The notes under the pieces: generated by a model | The model's input: the letters and a program-made list of their open reading frames with translations, nothing else | Database searches by the model: none | What the model was told of the DNA's origin: nothing | Origin: Micromonosporaceae bacterium KJ-029 | GTDB lineage: Bacteria > Actinomycetota > Actinomycetes > Mycobacteriales > Micromonosporaceae | Assembly (NCBI GenBank): GCA_005402585.1 | Contig: BIFP01000008.1 | Coordinates: 372,001 to 436,000 of the forward strand | Reading direction: 5' to 3' | Length of the DNA: 64,000 bases | Translations under genes and position numbers: made by a program | Part shown: one piece after another, positions 26,251-35,915 of the stretch | How the letters are laid out: each line of letters opens with the position of its first letter | How positions within the stretch are numbered: position 1 is the first letter of the stretch

Positions 26251-27114
26251 ATGCCGTTCGGCTTCACCCTCGCGATCGTCGCCACCGTCGCCGCGGCCAT
26301 CGCCGCCGCCGTCGCCCTCCTCAGTTCGCGCCGAAGCGTGCGGCAGCCCAGCATCCTCGCGGCGACCGCCGCCGCGGTCGCGGCACTCCTCATCACCGTG
26401 GCGTCGAGCGCCCACTCGGTACCGATCCGCTCGGTCGGGATCGTCACCAGCTTCAACAAGCCGACCGGTCAGGTCACCGGCTCCGGCCTGAAGTGGGTCG
26501 CGCCGTGGCAGCGGGTCGGCGAGTGGGACGCCGGACGGCAGAAGTACGACCACATCGGCACCGACAACTGCGTCCGGGTGCGGACCGGCACCCTCGCCGA
26601 CGCGTGCGTCGAGGTGCTGGTCGAGTGGCAGGTGCGGCCCGAGAACGCCCCGAAGCAGTTCATGGACTACAAGGGCGACTTCGACAGCTTCCGTGGACAG
26701 CGGGTCGGCGTGCAGCTCGACAGCGCGGTGAACGACGCCTTCGCCATCTACAACCCGCTGGAGCGGATCGACGCGAAGACCGGCAGCCTGAACGTCGACC
26801 TCAAGCCCTTCTCCGAGAGCATCAAGACCAACGCGGAGGGCCGGCTGGCCGACGACGTCGACATCCTGTCGGTCACCATCACCCGGGTCAACCACGACGA
26901 GAAGACCGAGGGCAACATCAAGGCGTTCCAGGACAAGCTCGCCCAGACCCGCAACCTCGAACAGGACCGCCGCAACGCCGAGATCCAGAAGCAGATCACC
27001 GAGACCAACGCCAAGGTCGACAAGGTGACCCGCTGCCTGGAGATCGCCGAGAAGAACGGCAGCTCGCCGGGTCTGTGCATCAACCCGGGCATCATCACCG
27101 GCGCCGCCAACTGA
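26251..27114 (+). CDS. SPFH/prohibitin-like membrane protein
   Basis: The 287-residue product has two N-terminal membrane segments (about 4-24 and 36-53), then an SPFH/band 7 domain: VPIRSVGIVTSFNKPTGQV, SGLKWVAPWQRV, then the long VDILSVTITRVNHDEKTEGN and coiled-coil region (about 215-260, AQTRNLEQDRRNAEIQKQIT). SPFH proteins form oligomeric membrane scaffolds and often control proteases or lipid domains. No NfeD or protease partner is next to it. The ATG has GGAAAGG upstream. Two cysteines near the C-terminus (CLEIAEKNGSSPGLC) could form a disulfide (inference). Confidence 0.85.
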   Translation: MPFGFTLAIVATVAAAIAAAVALLSSRRSVRQPSILAATAAAVAALLITVASSAHSVPIRSVGIVTSFNKPTGQVTGSGLKWVAPWQRVGEWDAGRQKYDHIGTDNCVRVRTGTLADACVEVLVEWQVRPENAPKQFMDYKGDFDSFRGQRVGVQLDSAVNDAFAIYNPLERIDAKTGSLNVDLKPFSESIKTNAEGRLADDVDILSVTITRVNHDEKTEGNIKAFQDKLAQTRNLEQDRRNAEIQKQITETNAKVDKVTRCLEIAEKNGSSPGLCINPGIITGAAN

Positions 27115-27276
27115 GAGAGACCGGCAATGGGGCGGTGGAGGCGAGGCAGGTCCTGGCCGAGGATGGCAAGGCGGAGGAGGAGGCCATGCCGGTGTCGCCT
27201 GGCCGACGACGACAACGCCGCCAGCCGAAGCGCCAGGGCACACCGCAGCCCCACCAGTCTTACTGCCGGTCTCTCT
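27113..27276. repeat. 13-bp inverted repeat bounding a 137-bp segment
   Basis: AGAGAGACCGGCA (from 27114) is repeated as its exact complement at 27264-27276. The left arm touches the SPFH stop codon. The segment between holds only a basic low-complexity frame. It may be a long-range terminator or the ends of a small element. Confidence 0.5.
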
Positions 27277-27278
27277 GA
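27135..27278 (+). CDS. Possible small basic protein, 47 residues
   Basis: From GTG 27135 the frame reads VEARQVLAEDGKAEEEAMP then a very basic stretch (GRRRQRRQPKRQ) and ends YCRSL. Third codon positions are mostly G or C, which slightly favours coding. The ribosome binding site is poor, the sequence is low complexity, and I know no homologue. It overlaps the 27113-27276 inverted repeat. I list it as a candidate only. Confidence 0.2.
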   Translation: MEARQVLAEDGKAEEEAMPVSPGRRRQRRQPKRQGTPQPHQSYCRSL

Positions 27279-27324
27279 ACCGGCCGCCCTCGCCGGATGA
27301 CCGGCGAGGGCGGCCCGGGCCAGG

Positions 27325-28368
27325 TCAGTTGGTCAACGCGTCCAGCGCCAGGTCGACGTCCCCCTCGGTGGAGTACAGGTGGAAGGCGGCCCGGACCCGG
27401 CCGGCCCGGACCGATGCGCGGACGCCGGCCCGTTCCAGCTTCTCCCGTGCGCCGGGCACCTCCACGGTGACGATCGCGCTGTCGCCGGGCGGTTGTCCCA
27501 GTCCCGCGAGGAACCGGTTGGCCAACGCCACGTCGTACGCGTGCACCGCCGGCACCCCGATCTCCAACAGCAGTTCCAGCGCCGGGGCCGCACCGACCCA
27601 GCTGAACCAGGCGGGCGAGATGTCGAACCGGCGCGCGTCGTCGGCGAGCCGCAGGGGCGGCCCGTAGTAGGACGCGTGCGGGTCGCGACCGGCGTACCAG
27701 CCGGCGGCGTCCGGCCGCAGCCGATCCCGCAGCGCAGGGTCGAGATAGGCGAACGCGGTGCCCCGGGGACCCATCAGCCACTTGTACCCGCCGGTCACCA
27801 CCACGTCGGCGCGGGCCGCCTCGAACGGCAGCCAGCCGCACGCCTGGGTGGCGTCGACCGCGACGAGCGCGCCGTGGGCCCGGGCTGCCGCGACGATGTC
27901 GTCGTACGCGGCCACCGCACCGTCGGCGGACTGCACCAGGCTGAACGCCACCAGGTCGGTGCCGGCGTCGACCGCCGAGGCCAGCTCGTCCAGCGGCACG
28001 GTGCGTACCTCGACCCCCCGTTCCCGCTGTACCAGCCAGGGAAAGAGATTCGAGGTGAACTCGACCTCGGGGACGACCACCCGCGCACCGGCGGGCAGGG
28101 CGGCGGCGACCGGCGCCAGCAACTGGGAGACGTTGGCACCGACCGCCACGTCGGCCACCGGCACCCCGACCAGCCGGGCGAACGCGGCCCGGGACCGCTC
28201 GGTCGCCTCGCCCCAGACCTCCCACGAGCCCCGTCCCACGCGCCAGGCGGCGAGTGCCTCCTGCAACGCCTCCCAGGCCGGGTCCGGCGGCAACCCGTAG
28301 CTGGCGGTGTTCAGCCATCCGGGCTGCGGTTGCCACAGCTTCTGCGCCTGTTCCAGTTCCACGCCCAC
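27325..28368 (-). CDS. PLP-dependent aminotransferase class V
   Basis: The 347-residue enzyme has the class V fold shared by cysteine desulfurases, kynureninase and isopenicillin N epimerases. The PLP lysine is in VVVTGGYKWLMGPRG, with LVAVDATQACGWLP as the cofactor-binding Asp strand and the N-terminal WLNTASYGLPPD motif. It lacks the cysteine loop needed for a desulfurase role, so epimerase/aminotransferase-like chemistry is more likely. The start is GTG 28368 or the GTG six bases on; neither has a strong SD. It stands alone. Confidence 0.85.
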   Translation of the reverse strand: MGVELEQAQKLWQPQPGWLNTASYGLPPDPAWEALQEALAAWRVGRGSWEVWGEATERSRAAFARLVGVPVADVAVGANVSQLLAPVAAALPAGARVVVPEVEFTSNLFPWLVQRERGVEVRTVPLDELASAVDAGTDLVAFSLVQSADGAVAAYDDIVAAARAHGALVAVDATQACGWLPFEAARADVVVTGGYKWLMGPRGTAFAYLDPALRDRLRPDAAGWYAGRDPHASYYGPPLRLADDARRFDISPAWFSWVGAAPALELLLEIGVPAVHAYDVALANRFLAGLGQPPGDSAIVTVEVPGAREKLERAGVRASVRAGRVRAAFHLYSTEGDVDLALDALTN

Positions 28369-28431
28369 CGACGCTAGCCGCCCCCACGGCCGGAGTTGAG
28401 CGCCAATCCCCGCCCCGTGGCACCCGCTCGA

Positions 28432-28483
28432 AAGGAAGGGCCCCCTGTTAACGCCTGCGGTATAGGAGGGGCCCCTTGTTAAC
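28432..28483 (+). repeat. GGGCCCC/TTAAC element, copy 3 of 4
   Basis: It begins AAGGAAGGGCCCCC and ends GGGGCCCCTTGTTAAC, with linker GCCTGCGGTATAGGA. The last TTAAC supplies the TAA stop codon of the dicarboxylate symporter on the minus strand, so the element has become part of that gene's end. Confidence 0.92.
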
Positions 28484-29891
28484 GGGGCCGGGCCAGCGTC
28501 GTGACCAGCTCACGGTCGGATCGGTTCGGCTGCTCCGGTTGGCGCGGCTGGTCCGTCGCGGAACCGTCCTCCTCGTCGAGCATGGTGCTCTCGTCGAACG
28601 GGCGCTGGCCGCTGAGTACCGCCCGCGCCTGCTCACGGTCGAACTCGCCGGTCCAGGTGCCGACCAGGACGGTGGCGACCGCGTTGCCGGCGAAGTTGGT
28701 CAGTGCCCTCGCCTCGGACATGAACCGGTCGATGCCGACGATCAGCCCGACCCCGTCGAGCAGATCCGGCCGATGCGACTGGAGCCCGCCGGCGAGCGTG
28801 GCGAGACCGGCACCGGTCACCCCCGCCGCCCCCTTCGAAGCGATGATCATGAACAGCAGCAGGCCGACCTGTTCTCCGATCGACATCGGCTTGCCCATCG
28901 CGTCGGCGACGAACAACGCGGCCATGGTCAGGTAGATCGCCGTCCCGTCGAGGTTGAACGAGTACCCCGTCGGCACGGTGATCCCGACGACCGGCTTGCT
29001 GATGCCGACGTGCTCCATCTTCGCGATCAGCCGGGGCAACGCCGACTCCGACGACGAGGTGGAGACGATGAGCAGGAACTCCCGTCCGAGGTAGCGGATC
29101 AGGGTGAAGATGTTCACCCGCGCCACCAGCCAGAGCAGCGAGCCGAGCACCACGACGACGAAGAGCAGGCAGGTTGCGTAGAAGCCCAGCATGATCTGGG
29201 CGAGGCTGGTCAGGGCGTCGACACCGGTCGCGCCGACCACCGCCGCCATGGCCCCGAACGCGCCGATCGGGGCAACCCACATGATCATGGCGAGGACCTT
29301 GAAGACGAGCCGCTGGATGACGCCGATCGCGCGCAGCACCGGCTCACCCCGGGTACCGAGGCCCTGCACCGCGAAGCCGACCAGCAGCGCGACCAGCAGC
29401 GTCTGCAACACCTCGCCCCCGGTGAGGGCGGAGAGCAGCGAGGTCGGGATGACGCCGAGAAGGAAATCGGTCGTCCCGGCGCTCTCCCCGCCAGCCGCGG
29501 CCTGGCCGGCACCGGCCGTGCCGGCGTCCAGGTGCAGGCCGGAGCCGGGCTGGATGATGTTGCCGACCACCAGGCCGATGGCCAGCGCGACGGTCGACAT
29601 GAGCAGGAAGTAGCCGAGCGCCAGTCCGCCGACCTTGCCGACCTTCGCCGCCTGCCGGACGGAGCCGACGCCGAGCACGATGGTGCAGAAGATCACTGGG
29701 CTGATCATCATCTTGATCAGGGCGATGAAGCCGGTGCCGAGCGGTTTCAGCGCGACACCGACCTCGGGGGCGGCGAGACCGACGACGACACCGGCGACCG
29801 CCGCGGCGATCACCGCCAGATAGAGGTAACGGGTGAGATCCCGGCGCGCGGACCGGGCCGGCGTCGGGGCGGTGGCGTGGGTGGTGTCCAT
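28479..29891 (-). CDS. dctA: Sodium/proton:C4-dicarboxylate symporter (DctA-like)
   Basis: The 470-residue protein belongs to the DAACS family that imports succinate, fumarate, malate or aspartate/glutamate. Visible marks are the Ser-rich re-entrant loop LLIVSTSSSESALPRLIAKM, the VPTGYSFNLDGTAIYLTMA motif, and about eight hydrophobic spans. The C-terminal 60 residues are polar. The stop codon comes from the GGGCCCC/TTAAC repeat. It diverges from a DcuS/DcuR-like pair, the usual arrangement for dicarboxylate-induced transport, which favours dicarboxylates over glutamate as substrate (inference). Confidence 0.9.
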   Translation of the reverse strand: MDTTHATAPTPARSARRDLTRYLYLAVIAAAVAGVVVGLAAPEVGVALKPLGTGFIALIKMMISPVIFCTIVLGVGSVRQAAKVGKVGGLALGYFLLMSTVALAIGLVVGNIIQPGSGLHLDAGTAGAGQAAAGGESAGTTDFLLGVIPTSLLSALTGGEVLQTLLVALLVGFAVQGLGTRGEPVLRAIGVIQRLVFKVLAMIMWVAPIGAFGAMAAVVGATGVDALTSLAQIMLGFYATCLLFVVVVLGSLLWLVARVNIFTLIRYLGREFLLIVSTSSSESALPRLIAKMEHVGISKPVVGITVPTGYSFNLDGTAIYLTMAALFVADAMGKPMSIGEQVGLLLFMIIASKGAAGVTGAGLATLAGGLQSHRPDLLDGVGLIVGIDRFMSEARALTNFAGNAVATVLVGTWTGEFDREQARAVLSGQRPFDESTMLDEEDGSATDQPRQPEQPNRSDRELVTTLARPR

Positions 29892-29931
29892 GCCGACAAT
29901 GTGACCTGCGCCTCATCCCGAGACAGCCTTG

Positions 29932-29947
29932 TGGTCATACTGGTCAT
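29932..29947. promoter_or_regulatory. Direct repeat TGGTCAT in the dctA/dcuS interval
   Basis: TGGTCAT occurs at 29932-29938 and again at 29941-29947, 9 bp apart, in the 130-bp gap between divergent genes. It is about 40 bp upstream of the dctA start and could be the response regulator's site. Confidence 0.35.
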
Positions 29948-30021
29948 CCCCGCGACCCACGGCCGACACCACGCCGACCCGCGCGCGACACTGGTCACCG
30001 CTGGTGACGAGGACGGGAGCG

Positions 30022-31614
30022 GTGGTGGCGCGACGGCAGTGGAGCATCGCGGGGCAGCTGTTCGCCCTCCAGGCCACGGTGATCATCCTGCTGGTGGCGG
30101 TGGCCACCGGCGGGGCGATCTGGCTGGCCCGTACCGACGCGCAGCAGGCGGCCCGCGAGGAGGTGCTCTCGGTCGCGAAGACGGTGGCCGGCACACCCGA
30201 CGTACGGGCCGCGCTGGCGTCGACCGACCCGTCGGCCATCCTCCAGCCGTATGCGGAGGCCATCCGGGTGGAGACCGGAACGGACTTCGTGGTGGTGATG
30301 GCACCGGACCGCACCCGCTACACCCACCCGAGTCCGGAACAGATCGGCCGGCCCTTCGTCGGCAGCATCGAACCGGCGCTGTCCGGTCGGGCCTTCACCA
30401 CCACCAACGTCGGCACGCTCGGCAAGTCGGTACGGGCGGTCGCGCCGGTACGCGACGGCGACGGGCGGGTCGTCGGACTGGTCTCGGTCGGCATCACCAC
30501 CCACGCGATCAACCGGCGGCTGCTGGAGCAGGCGCCGCTGCTCCTCGGTGCCGCCGGCCCGGCGCTGGCCGTCGCCGGTTTCGGGTCCTGGCTGCTCAAC
30601 CGGCGGTTGCGCCGGCAGACGCATGGGCTCGGACCGGCTCAGATGACCCGGATGTACGAGTACTACGACGCGGTCCTGCACTCGGTGCGGGAGGGGTTGG
30701 TGGTGCTCACCTCCGACCGGCGCGTGGCGTTGGTCAACGACGAGGGCCGCCGGCTGCTCCGGCTGGGCGCCGAGCCGGACCTGGTCGACCGGCCGGCGGC
30801 CGGACTCGACCTCCCGCCCGCGGTGACCGACCTGCTCACCTCCGGCCGGGACGCGCACGACGAGCCGGTGCTCGCCGGTGACCGGGTGCTGGTGGCCAAC
30901 CAGCGCCAGGCGCGCTTCGAGGGCGACCTCGTGGGCACCGTGTTGACCCTGCGGGACCAGACCGAGCTGCGGGCCCTGACCAGCGAACTCGATTCGGTCC
31001 GGGCGCTGACCGAGGCGCTCCAGGCCCAGACGCACGAGTCGGCGAACCGCCTGCACACGGTGCTGACGCTGGTGGAGTTGGGGCGTACCGGGGAGGCGGT
31101 CGAGCTGGCCACCCGCGACCTGACGCTGGCGCAGCAGCTGACCGACCGGGTGGTCGGCGCGGTCGCCGATCCCGCGCTGGCGGCCCTGCTGCTCGGCAAG
31201 TCCGCCCAGGCCGCCGAGCGCGGCGTCGACCTGGTGATCGAGCCGGAATGCCGGCTCGACACCAGCCCGCTGCCCACCACCGACCTGCTCACCGTGGTCG
31301 GTAACCTGGTCGACAACGCCCTGGAGGCGGTCGCCGGTACCACGCCGCCGCGCCGGGTCCAGGTCTTCGTCGGCGTGGTCGACGGCGGGTTGACGGTCCG
31401 GGTGTCCGACAGCGGCCCGGGCCTGGACGCGGAGCGGGTGGCCGACGCCTTCCGCCGGGGCTGGTCGACCAAGAGCACCGGTCGCGGTCTCGGTCTGGCC
31501 CTGGTCGGTCAGGTGGTCGAGCGCCACGGCGGCGACACGGTGGTCGAGCCCGCCGAAAACGGCGGTACCCGGTTCACCGTACGGCTGCCGATCCGCGCGG
31601 AGGACGGCCGGTGA
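30022..31614 (+). CDS. DcuS/CitA-type sensor histidine kinase
   Basis: The 530-residue protein has a membrane span (about 10-32), an extracytoplasmic PAS-like (sCache) domain to about residue 170, a second span (about 173-195), a cytoplasmic PAS, and a kinase core. The phosphoacceptor is H338 in AQTHESANRLHTV, the CitA-type box; N-box DNALEA, G1 SDSGPGLDA and G2 GRGLGLAL are intact. Known members sense citrate or C4-dicarboxylates outside the cell. GTG 30022 has GAGGA upstream. It diverges from dctA and precedes its response regulator. Confidence 0.9.
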   Translation: MVARRQWSIAGQLFALQATVIILLVAVATGGAIWLARTDAQQAAREEVLSVAKTVAGTPDVRAALASTDPSAILQPYAEAIRVETGTDFVVVMAPDRTRYTHPSPEQIGRPFVGSIEPALSGRAFTTTNVGTLGKSVRAVAPVRDGDGRVVGLVSVGITTHAINRRLLEQAPLLLGAAGPALAVAGFGSWLLNRRLRRQTHGLGPAQMTRMYEYYDAVLHSVREGLVVLTSDRRVALVNDEGRRLLRLGAEPDLVDRPAAGLDLPPAVTDLLTSGRDAHDEPVLAGDRVLVANQRQARFEGDLVGTVLTLRDQTELRALTSELDSVRALTEALQAQTHESANRLHTVLTLVELGRTGEAVELATRDLTLAQQLTDRVVGAVADPALAALLLGKSAQAAERGVDLVIEPECRLDTSPLPTTDLLTVVGNLVDNALEAVAGTTPPRRVQVFVGVVDGGLTVRVSDSGPGLDAERVADAFRRGWSTKSTGRGLGLALVGQVVERHGGDTVVEPAENGGTRFTVRLPIRAEDGR

Positions 31615-31657
31615 GCGCGCGGCGTGAGCCGGGGGTACGAGCCCCGCGGTCGCGAAC
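31611..31657. repeat. Dispersed repeat between kinase and response regulator
   Basis: It begins GTGAGCGCGCGGCGTGAGC and ends GAGCCCCGCGGTCGCGAAC, matching the block inside fbiA (1952-1993). Its first GTGAGC contains the kinase stop codon, and another GTGAGCGC, 12 bp beyond its end, is the regulator start. This suggests that the usual GTGA gene overlap was split by the element. Confidence 0.7.
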
Positions 31658-31669
31658 GGGGGTGGCGTC

Positions 31670-32353
31670 GTGAGCGCCATCCGGGTCCTGGTCGTGGAGG
31701 ACGAGCCGCTGTTGGCCGAGGCGCACCGGGCGTACGCCGAGCGGGTGCCGGGCTTCGTCGTGGTCGGCGTCGCGCACACCGCGCGCGAGGCGATGGCCGT
31801 GCTGCGGCGCAACGGCGGCGCGGATGTCGACCTGGTGCTGCTCGACTTCAGGCTGCCCGACCTGCACGGGTTGGAGGTCTGCCGGGCGTTGCGGGCGGCC
31901 GGCAGCAACGTGGACGTGCTCGCGGTGACCTCCGCCCGCGACCTGGCCGCGGTCCGCACGGCGGTCTCCCTGGGGGTGGCCCACTATCTGCTGAAGCCGT
32001 TCACCTTCGCGGCCTTCCGCGACAAGCTCCAGCGGTACGCCGACTACCGGCGGCAGGCCCTCGCCGCGGGTGAGGTCACCGCGCAACACGAGGTGGACCG
32101 GATGTTCGCCACGCTGCGCGGCACCAGCGGGCAGACCCTGCCCAAGGGCTTGGACGAGCAGACGCTGCACGCGGTGCTCGGCGCCCTGTCTTCTGACGCG
32201 GGCCGCTCCGCGAACGAGGTGGCGCACCGGACCGGAGTCTCCCGGGTGACCGCCCGCCGGTACCTGGAGTACCTGGTGACCGTCGAGCGAGCCCGGCGGA
32301 CGCCGCGCTACGGCACCCCCGGCCGACCGGAGATGGAGTACCGCGCGGTCTGA
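31670..32353 (+). CDS. DcuR/CitB-type response regulator
   Basis: The 227-residue protein has a receiver domain with the acidic pocket (E10, D11), phosphoacceptor D59 in LVLLDFRLPD, and the conserved lysine in YLLKPF. A linker and a C-terminal HTH (ANEVAHRTGVSRVTARRYLEYL, about 185-205) follow, as in CitB/DcuR. It should activate dctA when the upstream kinase senses dicarboxylate. The start GTG 31670 fits the receiver's first strand. Confidence 0.92.
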   Translation: MSAIRVLVVEDEPLLAEAHRAYAERVPGFVVVGVAHTAREAMAVLRRNGGADVDLVLLDFRLPDLHGLEVCRALRAAGSNVDVLAVTSARDLAAVRTAVSLGVAHYLLKPFTFAAFRDKLQRYADYRRQALAAGEVTAQHEVDRMFATLRGTSGQTLPKGLDEQTLHAVLGALSSDAGRSANEVAHRTGVSRVTARRYLEYLVTVERARRTPRYGTPGRPEMEYRAV

Positions 32354-32381
32354 CCGGGCAGCGAGACGGCCCGGCCCAGGG

Positions 32382-35300
32382 TCAGCTGACGTTGGCGGGG
32401 CCGAGGACGCTCTTCAGGTCGGCCATCAGGGCGGTGGTCGCCGCCACCCGCACCGGGCCGAGCCGCAGGGTGGTGGTCCGGCTGCCGTTGAGCAGTTTGA
32501 CGTGCACCTCGGCGTCGCCCGGGTGCAGCACCAGGGTCTCCTTGAGCCGTTCCACCAGCGGCGGGGTGCAGCGGGTCACCGGGATGGTGAGGGTGACCGG
32601 CTTGTTGGCCGTACTGGTGCTGACATCCGGCAGCGACATGTCCATCGCCATGATGCGGGGGGTGTCGTCACGACGGTCGACCCGGCCCTTGACCACCACG
32701 ATCGCGTCCTCGGCGATGTACTGCCCGATCACCTCGTAGGTGTTCGGGAAGAACAGGGTTTCCACCCCACCGGCGAGATCCTCCAGGGTGGCCGACGCCC
32801 ACGCCCGGCCCTGCTTGGTGACCCGCCGCTGCACGCCGGAGAGGATGCCGGCGAGGGTGACCACCGCGCCGTCGGGCACGGTGCCCTCCTCGGAGAGGGC
32901 GGCGATGGTGCAGTCGGCCGCCGCGCCCAGGACGTGTTCCAGGCCGAACAGCGGATGATCGGAGACGTACAGGCCGAGCATCTCGCGCTCGAAGGCGAGC
33001 TTGTCGCGCTTGTCCCACTCCCCCTCGGCGATGGTCGGCATGACCGTGGTGTTGGTCGCCGTCTCGGTCTCGCCGAAGCCCGCGCCGAACAGGTCGTACT
33101 GCCCGACGGCCTCCTTGCGCTTGACGTCGGCGTACGCGTCGATGGCGTCGGCGTGCACGGTGAGCAGGCCCTTGCGGGGGTGCTTGAGCGAGTCGAACGC
33201 CCCCGCCTTGATCAGCGATTCGATGGTCTTCTTGTTACAGACCACCGCGTCCACCTTGGACAGGAAGTCGTAGAAGTCGGCGTACTCGCCCTTCTCGTCG
33301 CGGCACCGCATGATCGCGGTGACCACGTTCGCGCCGACGTTGCGGATCGCGCCGAGGCCGAAGCGGATCTCCTTGCCGACCGGGGTGAACGGACCGGCGG
33401 AGGTGTTCACGTCCGGCGGCAGCACCTGGATGCCCATCCGGCGGCACTCCGACAGGTACATGGCCATCTTGTCCTTGTCGTCGCCGACGGAGGTCAGCAG
33501 CGCCGCCATGTACTCGGCCGGGTAGTGCGCCTTCAGGTACGCCGTCCAGTACGACACCAGCCCGTACGCGGCCGAGTGCGCCTTGTTGAAGGCGTACCCG
33601 GCGAACGGGACCAGCACGTCCCAGACCTTCTGGATCGCGTCGTCGGAGTAGCCGTGTTCGCGGCAGCCGTCCCGGAACGGGATGAACTCCTTGTCCAGGA
33701 TCTCCTTCTTCTTCTTGCCCATCGCCCGGCGCAGCAGGTCGGCCTGGCCGAGGGTGTACCCGGCGAGGATCTGCGCGGCACGCTGCACCTGCTCCTGGTA
33801 GACGATCAGGCCGTAGGTGGGGGCGAGGATCTCCCGCAGCGGCTCCTCCAGCTCCGGGTGGATCGGGGTGATCTCCTGGAGGCCGTTCTTGCGCAGCGCG
33901 TAGTTGGTGTGGGAGTCCACACCCATCGGGCCGGGACGGTACAGCGCCAGGACGGCGGAGATGTCCTCGAAGTTGTCCGGCTTCATCATCCGCAGCAGCG
34001 AGCGCATCGGCCCGCCGTCGAGCTGGAACACGCCCAGGGTGTCGCCCCGGGCCAGCAGCTCGTACGCGGCCTTGTCGTCCAGCGGCAACCCCAGCAGGTC
34101 CAGCTCCTTGCCGTGGTTGAGCTGGATGTTCTTCACCGCGTCGTCGATGATGGTCAGGTTCCGCAGGCCGAGGAAGTCCATCTTCAACAGCCCGAGCGAC
34201 TCGCACGTCGGGTAGTCGAACTGGGTGATGATGACCCCGTCGGAGTCCCGGCGCATCAGCGGGATGTGCTCGATGATCGGTTCGGCGGACATGATGACGC
34301 CGGCGGCGTGCACGCCGGTCTGCCGGATCAGGCCCTCGATGCCCCGGGCGGTGTCGATGACCTTCTTGACGTCGGCCTCGGACTCGTACATGCCGCGGAT
34401 CTCGCCGGCCTCGGCGTACCGGGGGTGTTTCGGGTCGAAGATGCCTTCGAGGGGAATGTCCTTGCCCATCACGGCCGGCGGCATGGCCTTGGTGATCCGG
34501 TCACCGACCGCGTACGGGTAGCCGAGCACCCGGGCCGAGTCCTTGATCGCGGCCTTCGCCTTGATGGTGCCGAAGGTGGCGATCTGCGCGACCTTGTCCT
34601 CGCCCCACTTGTCGGTGACGTACTTGATCACCTCACCGCGCCGGCGCTCGTCGAAGTCGATGTCGACATCCGGCATGGAGACCCGCTCGGGGTTGAGGAA
34701 CCGCTCGAAGATCAGCCCATGCGGGATCGGGTCCAGGTCGGTGATGCCCAGGGCGTACGCGACCAGCGAACCGGCCGCCGAGCCACGGCCGGGACCGACC
34801 GCGATGCCCTGGGACTTGGCCCACTGGATGAAGTCGGCGACCACGAGGAAGTACGACGGGAAGCCCATCTGGATGATGACGCCCAGCTCGTACTCGGCCT
34901 GCACCACGTGCCCCTCGGGGATGCCCTGCGGGTAGCGGCGGGCCAGGCCGGCGAAGGTCTCCTTGCGGAACCAGGACTCCTCGGTCTCCCCCTCGGGCAC
35001 CGGGAAGCGCGGCATCAGGTTGTGGAACTCGAACATCCCGGTCGGGTCGACCCGCTCCGCCACCAGCAGGGTGTTGCGGCAGCCCTCCAGCCAGGCGTCG
35101 GAGCCGTCCACGCCGCGCATCTCGTCCGCGGACTTGATGTAGTAGCCGCTGCCGCCGAACTTGAACCGGTTCGGGTCGGCCACGTTGCTGCCGGTCTGCA
35201 CGCAGAGCAGCACGTCGTGCGCCTCGGACTGCGCCTCGTGCGTGTAGTGCGAGTCGTTGGTGACCACCGGCGGGATGTCGAGCTTGCGGCCGATCTCCAG

Positions 35301-35915
35301 CAGCCCGTCCCGGACCCGCTTCTCGATGTCCAGGCCGTGGTCCATCAGCTCCAGGAAGTAGTTCTCCTTGCCGAAGATGTCCTGGTACTTCGCCGCGGCT
35401 TCGAGGGCCTGCGCGTCGTGGCCGAGCCGCAGCCGGGTCTGCACCTCGCCGGAGGGGCAACCGGTGGTGGCCATCAGGCCGTCGGCGTACTCGGCGAGCA
35501 GCTCCGCGTCCATCCGGGGCCACTTGACGAAGTAACCGTCGGTGTACGCCTTGCTGGTGAGCGTGAAGAGATTGTGCAGGCCGGTCTTGTTGCGCGCCCA
35601 GATCGTCTTGTGCGTGTAGCCACCGCTACCGGAGACGTCGTCGCTCTTCTGCTCCGGCCGGCCCCAGCGCACCCGCTGCTTGTGGAACCGCGACTCCGGC
35701 GCCACGTACGCCTCGATGCCCAGGATCGGGGTGACCCCGGCGGCCATCGCCTGCTTGTAGAAGTCGTTCGCGCCGTGCATGTTGCCGTGGTCGGTCATCG
35801 CCACGGCCGGCATTCCCTGCCGCTTGACCTCGGCGAACAGGTCCTTGAGGCGGGCCGCTCCGTCGAGCATCGAGTACTCCGTGTGCACGTGCAGATGCGC
35901 GAACGAATCGCCCAT
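32382..35915 (-). CDS. dnaE: DNA polymerase III subunit alpha
   Basis: This is the replicative polymerase. At 1177 residues it has the N-terminal PHP domain ([19 protein letters not shown] and [17 protein letters not shown]), the catalytic palm Asp residues in [13 protein letters not shown] (about residue 415), the fingers, the HhH region and a C-terminal OB fold. The PHP metal ligands at the start look complete, which in actinobacteria supports 3'-5' proofreading by the alpha subunit. No intein is present. Codons about 36-61 are duplicated as a fragment at 41441-41519. It is flanked by a divergent repeat-rich gap. Confidence 0.97.
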   Translation of the reverse strand: MGDSFAHLHVHTEYSMLDGAARLKDLFAEVKRQGMPAVAMTDHGNMHGANDFYKQAMAAGVTPILGIEAYVAPESRFHKQRVRWGRPEQKSDDVSGSGGYTHKTIWARNKTGLHNLFTLTSKAYTDGYFVKWPRMDAELLAEYADGLMATTGCPSGEVQTRLRLGHDAQALEAAAKYQDIFGKENYFLELMDHGLDIEKRVRDGLLEIGRKLDIPPVVTNDSHYTHEAQSEAHDVLLCVQTGSNVADPNRFKFGGSGYYIKSADEMRGVDGSDAWLEGCRNTLLVAERVDPTGMFEFHNLMPRFPVPEGETEESWFRKETFAGLARRYPQGIPEGHVVQAEYELGVIIQMGFPSYFLVVADFIQWAKSQGIAVGPGRGSAAGSLVAYALGITDLDPIPHGLIFERFLNPERVSMPDVDIDFDERRRGEVIKYVTDKWGEDKVAQIATFGTIKAKAAIKDSARVLGYPYAVGDRITKAMPPAVMGKDIPLEGIFDPKHPRYAEAGEIRGMYESEADVKKVIDTARGIEGLIRQTGVHAAGVIMSAEPIIEHIPLMRRDSDGVIITQFDYPTCESLGLLKMDFLGLRNLTIIDDAVKNIQLNHGKELDLLGLPLDDKAAYELLARGDTLGVFQLDGGPMRSLLRMMKPDNFEDISAVLALYRPGPMGVDSHTNYALRKNGLQEITPIHPELEEPLREILAPTYGLIVYQEQVQRAAQILAGYTLGQADLLRRAMGKKKKEILDKEFIPFRDGCREHGYSDDAIQKVWDVLVPFAGYAFNKAHSAAYGLVSYWTAYLKAHYPAEYMAALLTSVGDDKDKMAMYLSECRRMGIQVLPPDVNTSAGPFTPVGKEIRFGLGAIRNVGANVVTAIMRCRDEKGEYADFYDFLSKVDAVVCNKKTIESLIKAGAFDSLKHPRKGLLTVHADAIDAYADVKRKEAVGQYDLFGAGFGETETATNTTVMPTIAEGEWDKRDKLAFEREMLGLYVSDHPLFGLEHVLGAAADCTIAALSEEGTVPDGAVVTLAGILSGVQRRVTKQGRAWASATLEDLAGGVETLFFPNTYEVIGQYIAEDAIVVVKGRVDRRDDTPRIMAMDMSLPDVSTSTANKPVTLTIPVTRCTPPLVERLKETLVLHPGDAEVHVKLLNGSRTTTLRLGPVRVAATTALMADLKSVLGPANVS

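Noticed and set aside
27135-27278. Small basic ORF as a confirmed gene
   Set aside because: Poor ribosome binding site and low-complexity sequence; kept only as a low-confidence candidate.
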